From assembly GCA_024516155.1 (NCBI GenBank), contig JAJJXM010000103.1:46122-110121 (forward strand): DNA of 64,000 bases, in the 5' to 3' direction. Position 1 is the stretch's first letter; each line of letters begins with the position of its first letter. A program made the position numbers and the translations under genes. Of the stretch, positions 19,943 to 28,642 are shown one piece after another. The stretch is from Pyronema omphalodes (Eukaryota > Ascomycota > Pezizomycetes > Pezizales > Pyronemataceae). The notes below the pieces were generated by a model, which was given only the letters and a program-made list of their open reading frames with translations, searched no databases and was not told the origin of the DNA.

Positions 19943-21000
19943 GCTCTTTCTTCGACTTGTTCCTCGTCGATGTTGGCTTCTGCCGCCCGGTACGTTCGTC
20001 GTTCCCCCATTGGTTTCTTGTGGGGGCATTTGGCGGCATAGTGGCCCGTTTTCCCGCAGTTGAAACACTCGTTGTTTTTTCGTCGTTTCTCTTCCTCGGT
20101 CCTATCTTTAGGCCTGCCCCTCCGAGTGGCATCCAGTTCCATCGGCTCGGGTTCCGAGAAGGTCGATCCCTGGTGGCCGTTCCTCGGATGGAAATTCTGG
20201 TACTGAGGTTCGAATCGGTTTCGCAGGGTCCGGAAATTGAACAGCCGGTTGTCCAATGCAATTGCTTTGTTTGCGAAATCGATTATCTTCGTCGGACGGG
20301 TCTCGAGGATGGCGAGTTGCCTTTGTACGTCCACATGAAGTCCATCGCTGAACTGATCAATGTAGATTTCGTCGTTGTAACGCAGGTCCGCGATGATTCT
20401 CTGGAACTCGGCCCAATACGCTGCGGCGGACCGATTTCCCTGACGGACATTTTTGAATTTCCTCCTCGCCACTTCCCTTGAATCCGCCTCTCCAAATGCT
20501 CTCGAGACGGCAGTCTTGAATGCCTCCCAGGTGGTGTACGTGCTCCTCCCCCTCTCGATGGAGGGTTCAATCCATGACCACGCATTTCCCCGGCACCGCG
20601 AACTGGCGTAATTAACTTTTTTAATATCACTGTCGAACCTGTTCGGTTCACAGTTGAACTTCAGCTCGCACTGAGTTAGGAAAGCCCGAAGCTTCGTCCT
20701 CTCGCCGTGATAGAGTTCGGGATCCTCGACCTTGGGATTACTGGTCGGAGAGGGTCGATAGGTGAGTTGTTGGAACAGTTGTTGAAGCTGCTCCTGGGTC
20801 ATCACGACCGAGGGTGGCGTCATACCGCTCGTTCCCTGTTGAGAGGCCATTATGGAGGCTGTGTCCTCGGGAATCTGTGCTGGTCCCGGTGAATCCGGAG
20901 TCAGTGGGCGGGATCGGTGTTCGGGGGTTACTGGGCTCGCTGGACCGGTGGCTTCCCTTTCGATAACCTCGCTCAGCTCCTGCAATCGGAACGGATCCAC
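19918..21000 (-). CDS. Element C Gag
   Basis: 360 residues, intact. It starts 94 nt past the 5' LTR (MDPFRLQEL). The capsid-type region is about residues 90-240 (AWSWIEPSI, YWAEFQRII). A CX2CX4HX4C zinc knuckle (CFNCGKTGHYAAKC) lies near residue 320. It overlaps the pol frame by at least 150 nt and ends in TAA at 19918-19920, downstream of the slippery site. Confidence 0.93.
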   Translation of the reverse strand: MDPFRLQELSEVIEREATGPASPVTPEHRSRPLTPDSPGPAQIPEDTASIMASQQGTSGMTPPSVVMTQEQLQQLFQQLTYRPSPTSNPKVEDPELYHGERTKLRAFLTQCELKFNCEPNRFDSDIKKVNYASSRCRGNAWSWIEPSIERGRSTYTTWEAFKTAVSRAFGEADSREVARRKFKNVRQGNRSAAAYWAEFQRIIADLRYNDEIYIDQFSDGLHVDVQRQLAILETRPTKIIDFANKAIALDNRLFNFRTLRNRFEPQYQNFHPRNGHQGSTFSEPEPMELDATRRGRPKDRTEEEKRRKNNECFNCGKTGHYAAKCPHKKPMGERRTYRAAEANIDEEQVEERAGKEDPQE

Positions 21001-21082
21001 GGTATTGGTTGTTTCTTATTTTTTCTTAGTTGTGGTTGAAGCCCTTCGTGCTTCCTTAGTTGTATCGGGTGTCGTTCGGAGG

Positions 21083-21092
21083 ACGCAATCAA
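21083..21092 (-). promoter_or_regulatory. Element C primer-binding site (self-priming type)
   Basis: Minus strand TTGATTGCGT, 1 nt inside the LTR end. It is complementary to ACGCAATCAA at 21392-21383 in the LTR, which lies 35 nt downstream of the TATATAA (about 21427-21421), where the mRNA 5' end would be expected. Confidence 0.6.
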
Positions 21093-21093
21093 A

Positions 21094-21863
21094 TGTCAAA
21101 ATCCGGCTACACACGGCCGACAGGCGATACAACCGTCGGATTGCTATGCAATCGGGTTGGGCTCTGGACTTCTAGGTGAGTTAGTCGCGGGCTCAGGCAG
21201 TACTTACCTTGTACACAGGATGTCCCTGCAGCGTTGCCTCTGATAGAATCGTCGGATGGGGATCTGGGTGGGGGGATAGGTGGGTATTCGGGATGGGTAA
21301 GTATGTTGGGATGGGCTGGGTTTGCGGTCACGGTTTAGATGATAGAACTGCAGTGTGTAGATAGGATTGTGTAAATAGATGATTGATTGCGTACTAGACT
21401 AATGAAATACAAATGTCCCCTTATATACCTTTGTCCCTGTGCTCATGTGATTTCCCAACTTATCTGACCCGCAGATATTCCATCCATCATGAGACACCCT
21501 TCGCTCCACCGTGACTCCCAAAACCTAACTAAAACACAATACAAACATAAACCAAAACATAATACAAAACATAACCAAAACATAATACAAAACATAACCA
21601 AAACATAATACAAAACATAAGCAGAACACAATACAAAACATAAGCAAAACATATTCCAAACCTCGAGGAAACCCTCCTCGTTCCACCCCGCACTTACCCC
21701 CTTGTCCCTCGCTTAACCCTAACTCCTCTCGCCTAGCCCTAGCTCCACCTCTTCGCTTAAACCCTAACTGTGACGTACGCCATCCCCAGCGTCACACCCA
21801 CGAACCACAGCCCAGCTGTGGTTACAATCCCTCCCAGAAGCATATCCCTAGCGGTTCGTGACA
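21094..21863 (-). repeat. Element C 5' LTR
   Basis: 770 bp and one base different from the 3' copy. Its TATATAA box on the minus strand is at about 21427-21421. Confidence 0.95.
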
Positions 21864-21994
21864 GCTTGCAGTACCTCGTGAAATGGAAGGGTGACTACAC
21901 GCCAACATGGGAACCAGAGGAATTCCTTGAAGACGTTGCGGCCGTCGACGAGTTTCACCAGCAATACCCAGACAAGCCTCGACCTCTCTCGTAG
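21864..21994 (+). pseudogene. Element A pol, part 3 (end of chromodomain)
   Basis: After the GCTTG duplication the frame from 14021 resumes with QYLVKWKGDY and TWEPEEFLEDV, the second half of a chromodomain, and stops at 21992-21994. A purine-rich tract (about 22004-22015) precedes the 3' LTR. Confidence 0.88.
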
Positions 21995-22019
21995 GAACTC
22001 GAGCCTAAGAGGGGGCTCC

Positions 22020-22557
22020 TGTCACGGCTCCAGCATCGTCACCCGTATTCTGGATTGCCTTAGCCTGCACAGTCATAGAGCGCAGCCGCAGGGCTGCGCC
22101 ACATCACATATCAGCACCAGCTCAGCCACCCTCGCAGCCGCAACACACTAGTTGTCCTTTCCTTACCACCTTCCTTTTCTGTCTTAGTTATCTTAGTTCG
22201 TTTCATCGGCACAAGCGCCACATTGTTATCACACGCATTAGGCTCTTGGCTTCTTTGTTTAGGTTCTTGGCTCGGTTGAAAACCCTGTTAGGGTTTGGGT
22301 TGTTTTTAGGAGGATTTGAGTATATAAGGAGGGCTCTCCCTCCGCTCTGTCTGTTTCCTTTTCTTTCTTCTTTACAGAACGTCTTGTCCAGTTAGCAATC
22401 CAGTTACCTTGACAACTCCTCCTCCTCCAGCCTTGTCTTCGTCTTGACCTCTGCCTCCTCCTTCCAGTATCTCCTCCTCTTGCTCTACGTTCCTGTTCCT
22501 GCCCTCTGTCCTGAACACTGCGTACCTTGGACGTTCCCTCGAGCCTGTCCCGTTACA
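22020..22557 (+). repeat. Element A 3' LTR
   Basis: Starts TGTCACGG after the polypurine tract and ends CCGTTACA, giving imperfect inverted ends. TATATAAGG is at 22321. Without the 5' LTR in the window the right boundary is inferred. Confidence 0.75.
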
Positions 22558-23156
22558 GAAACCCCCTACCGAACTCGACAATCTCCCTGTCATGGCTGCG
22601 ACGCCGCATCCATGAAGCTCACATCCATGATTGGGTCACCCGGTACACCTCATCCACCCGCCCAAAGACATACGATGCACCATTCAAGCGGAAGCTTGAT
22701 GTAGCGTACACATCAGTGCCCCGAAAGATATCCACGGCGATACTGGGCCTCCAAACAGGACATGGTTACTTTCTCAACAGCCTGGCACACCCCCCCTCCG
22801 AACAATACCCCTCCCGCTCATGCACATGCCCCCTCCACCCACCTCAAACCCCACGCCACCTGATCCTGGCCTGCTCAAAATTTACCTCCCACCGTATTAA
22901 CCTCCGCCACCAACTCAAACTACCACGGCACCGACAACTACAACTCAAGATGATCCTCCACACGCCACACGGAATTCAAGCCCTGACCACTATTATCTCT
23001 GACACGAAGCTCGCAACTGCGGAATGGGCACACACACAGTCAAGTACCCCTGTCGCGGAGAGACACTCACCAGAACACAGATTCACAATGGCACATTGGG
23101 GTACGTTAACTGACCCTGATGAAGAACACCTGTAAAAAAAAAAAAAAAAAAAAAAA
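22558..23156 (+). mobile_element. LINE 3' end (Tad-like), host of element A
   Basis: Encodes the C-terminal part of a LINE ORF2: KLDVAYTSVPRKIS, GLQTGHGYF, and a CxC...H...C cluster (CTCPLHPPQTPRHLILAC). It ends in a 23-A tail (23134-23156). It is clearly homologous to 63060-63586. The coding sequence starts abruptly at the LTR of A, so the upstream LINE part probably lies left of the window. Confidence 0.82.
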
Positions 23157-23539
23157 CGAGAAGAAAAAACACCAGAATGTATTTAAACCAGAAGCAAACT
23201 GTCGATAGGACAGGACAAAGATAGATTCGAAGAAGGGAGGATTTGCTACATTTTCTAACTTTTCTCTTACACTATGTTTTCCTTTGTATCACGAATGACG
23301 AAAAGGGAGAGGAGAGATGGGAAAGTCAAGGAGCCGGGGATGGGTGTGTTTCTGTATTTTCTCATTTCCTTTGTTTTCCTTTACTTTTCTTATTATTATC
23401 AGAGTTTCAGGCGGTAGAAACTGGGGAAGGATGGAGGAAAGATACTGGAGCAAACAGGGCTCACGGACACAACGACGAGATGGACAGACACAGACAGAAA
23501 GACAGAGGCGACTACTGCCAGAAACTTAGATAGACCGCT
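23157..23539. other. No gene seen
   Basis: Low-complexity T- and A-rich sequence without a convincing ORF. Possibly untranslated sequence of the LINE whose tail follows. Confidence 0.5.
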
Positions 23540-23653
23540 CTGGGGCGTACCCAGTGGCCATTGGAGTTACTCCCGATGGTCAGCATTGTACCTTAAAGTA
23601 GTACCCGCCATAACCTTACGGTTGCAAGCGTGTATGACAAATAAATAAATAAA
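23540..23653 (+). mobile_element. LINE 3' UTR tail
   Basis: A conserved-looking 3' tail (ACCTTACGGTTG..., then an AAATAAATAAATAAAA end). The same tail occurs inverted at 26409-26470. It abuts the start of the ankyrin-SPRY duplicate at 23655. Confidence 0.55.
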
Positions 23654-23654
23654 A

Positions 23655-26108
23655 CACATTGCAGAGATGAATATGGATGGTCGACTTTGGATCTAGCAAC
23701 CGCTGTCCGGAGAAACGATGTGGTTTCCCTGCTGAGACAGTTCCCGTCACCGCCGGCCGAGATTTTGGATGCTGCCAAATCTGCGAGCCAGGAATCTCCA
23801 ATGCGATGGCGTATTGAGCCATTCCAGGGTAATAATGACCTCTATATTACTGACCTGGAAGTCAAGTACATCAGTGAGGTAAACCAAGAATCTTCCACAT
23901 TATTTCAAACCGACGACCGCCGCGTGCTGGTTCAAGTATGTCGACCGTTCCCCTTGCCTAATACACCAAAGTTCAACAACACTGTTCCCTCAGGTTATGA
24001 TGAACCCACTATCATTAGCTCACCTACAGGAGATAAACCGGAGATCTACTTCGAGATAACCGTCCTCCAAACGGACAGGGAGAGTCAAGACATGTTTCCG
24101 GCTGATGAACATGCGATACCAACAACTGTTACTAGGATTGTTGGTCTTGGTTTAACCAATGCCCCACTTCACCCTACGGTACATTTTTTTGCTGTGTGTA
24201 GTGTGTGTGCCGCGAGAACGTAGTGTACATTGGAGGACATAGTGACCTCCCCACCATAGCGTTGCATCATGGTTTGCTCGCCACTACGACGTGGGATTCA
24301 ATCAACAGACCAGCGGCATCGTGGGAATCATGCATTGGAAAGATGATACGCATATCTGTGGTCTCGCTAATATTTGGACACCTCAAACACATGGACTGAT
24401 GGGCAAGCAATCTCCAACACACCTTAACACCATGAAAATCTATCTGATATTTCCATTTCACGAAGTTTCGTGAACTACAAACAAAAGATCCCGAATACAC
24501 AACATTGTCAAAAATAAAAGATAAAAACTATCTTCTCCCTCTTTTCGTATACCAATAACAGAAATAAAAAGTTTAACCAATTGACAAAATTAATTAAAAT
24601 CAATAAATCATGGAAGAAATAAGATGCATAAAGGAAAAGAATTCATGCTGTCAATAAAAATCTGGCAGAAATAGCACTGTAAAGGCTATAAAAATTCCAC
24701 ATCCAAGCTAGTATGCCCTAGTGTCTTTCCCGCGCTGTTCCTATGACGTTGAGCTCCTGGCTCAAGCTCCCAACTACTCTCTCAATGCGCTTACCGCGTT
24801 CCTTCCCTGCGCCCTCCCACCCACATAAAATCAGCTCTGCGGGCAAACCTCCAGTTCTCCCCCTTTACACATCTATGAGACAGCGTTTTGTATGGTTTGA
24901 CCTCTGACCCACCATCTACAGCATTCCATTTTCACATCTCCTGACAGCGAACCAGCGTCTCCCTGCTCTATTGCTGCCAGGCAGCTGTGTCCCTGCACTG
25001 ATCCTCGATGCAGCATTAGCAGCTCGCCATTCGCAAATCCCATGCTTCCCCGTTGCGATCCCACAATTTTTGTAAGTATCTATTTCCCCGTAGTGTGATT
25101 GTAAGAAGATAACTCTGCTACAGGAAGGGATGAATGTTGATGATGATGCAATCCATTCACTGTTCAGGAATAAGGTATCGTACATATGAATGTAGCTATT
25201 TCACATAAATAATTGACACTCACAAGAAGCCTCAACAGAGGTTGTTTTCTTACATTGGCTTGTTTTCAGCGGAGGTTCGCTAGTGGGTTGCAGAATCGGG
25301 TGTGGGCTGATTAGTGGGAGTCCATCATATTAGTGTAAACAATAGAATTCACAAATTTTGAACTATTTTGAAAGTATAATATCTTGGCATATGTGATTCA
25401 ACCTGTGAATACCACTAGCTTCGTTGCAATTAAGCGCTTAATTGCATATCATCACATTGAGATAATCTCTGTTGTTTGGAGCCCACATCGTCGCACGACA
25501 GCGTTGTGGGAGATGAAAGCCTATATCATCACATCCGCATTCCCAGTTTATCACAGCGCTGCTGCGAAATCGTGGGTGACATCCATCGTGTGATTGTGAT
25601 CACGAAAAAATGAACCGTAGTGTTCAGCGCCTTGACAGAATGCCTGGTTGGGACGACAACACCTGGGGATATCACGGTGACGATGGATACAAATTTCATA
25701 ACACCGTTTATAGCTTGGGATTTATTGAGAAATACGGGGCTGGCGATACGGTCGGATGTGGAGTTATTAAAGGGCGTCTTTTCTTCACCAAGAACGGCAA
25801 GTTTTTAGGTGCGGCTATTCACTGAACTCCCTTCCAAAGATAATACTGACGTAATGGTAGGTTTTTGCTTTGATGATGTTTCTGGTCAGCTCTTCCCCAT
25901 CGTCGGAATGGCGCCGGGCAACAAGATCCGCGCAAACTTTGGTGATAGGCCCTTCCTGTGGTCCTCTGACCAGCCATCTGCACGGTCCAGCGATGTGGGT
26001 GATGGCGTCAATAGACTTTGGCAAACTCAACGAATAATGCTACCGATAATAAGGTTGAGGAGGGCCGCTTTGAGGCGCCGGACGGCACAATTATCGGATC
26101 AGGATTGA
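23655..26108 (+). pseudogene. Ankyrin-SPRY 3' fragment, split by a transposon
   Basis: Matches the last ankyrin repeat and SPRY domain of the gene ending near 57316. It lacks everything upstream of the last ankyrin unit. The SPRY part is cut at 24171 by the TIR element and resumes at 25623 (GYHGDDGYKF, GRLFFTKNGKFLG). An intron at the position of 57017-57068 is also present here. There is no promoter or N-terminus, so it is a non-functional relic. Confidence 0.88.
24172..25622. mobile_element. Non-autonomous TIR transposon in the SPRY fragment
   Basis: The paralogue at 56835 is the empty site. Imperfect terminal inverted repeats are CCCTACGGTACATTTTTT and, inverted, CACTACGGTTCATTTTTT (16 of 18 match). 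The target duplication is TTCA (24168-24171 and 25623-25626). 1451 bp without a transposase ORF. The CACTA-like end is suggestive, but a 4-bp duplication does not fit that family's usual 3 bp, so I leave it unassigned. Confidence 0.8.
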
Positions 26109-26408
26109 TCGAGATGATGGAGGTATCTCTGGCTGAAACAGAAGAGTAGTGATGGAGAACAGTAGAGGTGAAGGAATCTCGGGATGGGTGTAGGAAAGTG
26201 TCCTTGATTTTTGTCTGTTAGTTTCTTATTATGAATATATGCAGCGCGCTCTTTGAAGACATTGAGTCCTTGAAGATCAAAAGCCGGGAGTATGGCCGGT
26301 GAAACCTAAGGGTGGCAGTCTCGTCAAGCTGAATGCCCAACAGGAAGACCACAGGCTATTTTAGGCATTGCCCAGCTCCTCTGAACTCGGTATAGCCGTA
26401 CTGCCTTG

Positions 26409-26740
26409 TTTGATTTATTTATTTATTTCTTCATACTGGCATACAACCGTAAGGTTATGGCAGACGCTACATATTTACTGAACAAATCAGGGTTCGGGGT
26501 TTAAACCTTCCTCCTGCCAGGAAAGGCCCTGGAGCTGTCGTCTGTCCGAGGGGTGTAGTCCCCTGTCTTCCGTCGAGGTACATTTTTGTCTATGCGCGTC
26601 ATCATGTTCAAGAGCCCTGTTCGCTCAGAGACCACCTCGCCGGGTTGTCTTCCCTATCCTCCTCCCTTCCCCGCCCTTATTTTCCTTATTTTTCCGCCTG
26701 TTTTTTTCCTCCGCAAAGCATGTGCAAAGAGAAGCAATAA
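26409..26740 (-). mobile_element. LINE 3' UTR fragment
   Basis: Minus-strand copy of the LINE tail, with the ATAAATAAATAAAT end at about 26409-26426 and the CCTTACGGTT motif. The same fragment is in the second duplicate (about 57612 on). The right boundary is uncertain. Confidence 0.5.
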
Positions 26741-26902
26741 CTGAAAAGCCAAAGAAAATTCCAAACAGTACTGAAACTAAACGAGTGTGTTTCCGCCCAT
26801 TCGCTATCTCTCTTCACTTCCATCTCCCCTCTTGCGTCCCGTTTCTCTCGCCTTCTTTTCCTTTCTCCTACCCGGTATTGGTTCTTGTGTTCTTATTCTA
26901 TA

Positions 26903-27265
26903 CAGTCGACTCGGTTTATAAGGGTACTATCTATAAGAATACCCACTGTAGAAGGGTACCAGCCGCGGTCCCGACGGTTTTTGTATGGGAATTAAGGGTA
27001 TCACAGTGTACTAGAATATCCTTAAGAAAATGCGGGAAATTTGTATGGTACCCTTATACAGTGGGGCGGCTGGTGATGTGGCTATGGTGCAATTTGTTGC
27101 AATTTGTGTGGCGCCAGGACTCCACTATATACTTACCTCCGCACTACCCCAGCTCTGTGCATCTCGACCAATCACTCGTGCCAAGCTTCTCAGTCTGTAA
27201 GAATATACATCATATAAGGGTACACCCCTTCGGTCCCAGCGTACCCCCACAAACCGAGTCGGCTG
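26903..27265. mobile_element. pogo/Fot-like MITE (copy 1)
   Basis: 363 bp with TA target duplication and inverted ends CAGTCGACTCGGTTTATAAG / CAGCCGACTCGGTTTGTGGG. Internal AAGGGTAC-type motifs recur in both orientations. There is no coding capacity. CAGT..CGACTCG ends and a TA target are typical of the Tc1/mariner-pogo group. Confidence 0.8.
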
Positions 27266-27267
27266 TA

Positions 27268-27700
27268 GATGTGTTTTTTTTTTCTTTTTTTTTTCCTTTT
27301 TCTTTCTTTTTGCTTTTTTTTTCAGAAAAAAAAAATGATTGGTACTGTGCTCGTCAGCTAGATCGTTCGAGGTTCCCCATCCTCTTGTCTTGGGTCCCTG
27401 GTGTCAGTTCCGTCTGTCCCGCGAGGTCATTCGTCAGGTATTTCTGTGCCCATCCTGCTGTGGCTAATTTAATGTCGATAATCATGGTGTCCAAGGCATT
27501 CCTTCCCGATTCGGTGTGCAGGATCTGTGTGAAGAAGGGTTGTTGGTGCCTGGGGAGTTTGAGGTTGTGGTGGAGGATGTCTCTGTGTGTGGTGGAGTCG
27601 GGGTATGCCAGTAGCAGGTGTTTGAGGGTCTGCGGGGGGGTGGAGGGGGCAGGAGCATGCCCTGCTTGGAGACTTCTGTCTGTCATAGCGAAAAGAAATG
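27268..27700 (-). mobile_element. 5'-truncated LINE, C-terminal piece (copy 1)
   Basis: The minus strand encodes the LINE C-terminal motif (PPQTLKHLLLAYP, LPRHQQPFFTQILH, LATAGWAQ). It is followed by an impure A-rich tail seen as T runs at 27272-27330, which abuts the MITE's TA. The zinc ligand C is replaced by Y in LLLAYP. Confidence 0.75.
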
Positions 27701-27903
27701 CCCAGCTATGCTTACGAAACATTTTTTTGCTGCAATATTCGTCAGAAAGTCGTTCTATGGGTTTTTTTTTCGCGCGCGTGGCATCGCGAAGTGTGTGGTG
27801 AAGTTTTTCTTCGTGGGTCGTGGTGCGGGGGGAGGGGGGCGACGTTGCGGGAGGTTTAGGGTTAGGGCAGAGACTAATTTTTCCGACACCGAAAGATTTG
27901 ACG

Positions 27904-28642
27904 GACACTTTCCGTACACGAAAAACCGCTGACGGAAGTGTCAAAATCTGTCGGAAACTCTTCATCTGACCAAAAACAGTTTAGAAAGTTGATGATCTGC
28001 GTATTAGTGCGGTCCTAGCCTCGCCCCTAGCCTTGCAACAAGTTTCCATCTAAGTTTCCATCTCAGTTTCCGACAGCACCACTCAAAGCTCCGTCTACGG
28101 CTGCGTCGATGGTCATTTCATATTTTTCACGCTCTACAATACAATTCCTTTAGGCACGAGTAACAGAAATATAGACAGCGCATTTTCGCACTTGCTTGGT
28201 TGTGGTTCTCTTAAAAGCCCTGCAGAAGAATACTGATTCGTTAATTCAGCTGCTGTCCGACACCATGTGGCATGCATATTTCTAAAACGCACCTCGTAAA
28301 AACGAGGCTCGTCCAACGCCAAGCAACTGCACAGTGCTGAAAGTGTTCGAGAACTCTGTGCTGTTCACAATTCTAGGCAGCAACAGTGTGGGCACCGTAT
28401 GACACTTACACACCACAGATTCAGCGAGATATCTGGCGGTTTTGTGACATTCTGTCACTGCATCCCAACGACGCCATCAACGAGGTGCAACAGGACGGCA
28501 CAAGAAGCGAGCCATCGATACGGGCAGTTCGAGAAAGACATTGCTCCGATACAATAAGTGCAATATTCGATACTCAATATCGCTCCCGGAACGGCGTCTA
28601 CCTTACACATAAGACATAGGGCCCAGGAATACTCTTGACAAA
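27904..28642. other. Intergenic, upstream of the NLR gene
   Basis: No credible ORF. A short segment with repeated AGTTTCCATCT motifs (28028-28085) recurs inverted near 59211-59262. The NLR promoter presumably lies here; no clear TATA box was found. Confidence 0.5.

Larger units (their letters stand above)
15629..20068 (-). pseudogene. Element C pol (one nonsense codon)
   Basis: This frame is -1 to gag and expected to be expressed by frameshifting at 19936-19942. Order: protease with DCGATENF (about 19750); an acidic tandem-repeat region (about 18640-19280); RT with CVDYRG; TGA at 18179-18181 where homologues have an arginine (NL-R-IAKGDEWKTAF context), best read as CGA to TGA; RT continues with YLDD (about 18020); RNase H; integrase HHCC and DDE (SMDFITGLP, VSDRGS, TDGQTER); chromodomain (VEEIVDS, YRVRWTGFP, WYPSENF). 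It ends with TAA at 15629-15631. Apart from the single stop the frame is open end to end. The PR-RT repeat region is not usual for Ty3/gypsy. Confidence 0.92.
14022..21863 (-). mobile_element. Complete Ty3/gypsy chromovirus C with a third ORF
   Basis: Two 770-bp LTRs (TG..CA) flank gag, pol and ORF3, all on the minus strand. The target duplication is GCTTG at 14017-14021 and 21864-21868. I see one difference between the LTRs (C/G near 14090 and 21162), so the insertion is young. One nonsense codon in pol (18179-18181) is the only obvious lesion. Confidence 0.95.
739..22557 (+). mobile_element. Ty3/gypsy chromovirus A, 5' truncated and interrupted by B and C
   Basis: Pieces at 739-4050, 12979-14021 and 21864-22557 join into one gag-pol-3' LTR element once B and C and their 5-bp target duplications are removed. 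The order is gag with zinc knuckle, protease, reverse transcriptase, RNase H, integrase, chromodomain. The left end (5' LTR and start of gag) is displaced by the C-type LTR at 1-738. The 3' LTR is followed directly by mid-coding LINE sequence, which suggests A itself inserted into a LINE. Confidence 0.88.
23655..27903 (+). repeat. Segmental duplication, copy 1
   Basis: Near-identical, same orientation, to 56322-59107. The only large difference is the 1.45-kb insertion at 24172-25622. It carries the 3' end of the ankyrin-SPRY gene, a LINE tail, a pogo-like MITE and a LINE C-terminal piece. The left edge coincides with the LINE tail and the right edge lies just past a short TTTAGGGTTAGGG motif. 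Confidence 0.9.

Noticed and set aside
26722..27801. 359-codon plus-strand ORF
   Set aside because: Spans a LINE tail, a MITE and an antisense LINE piece with F/S/P runs; chance frame.
27855..27870. TTTAGGGTTAGGG, telomere-like (also near 59058 and CCCTAA motifs in LTRs)
   Set aside because: Only two units; no array and no chromosome-end context.
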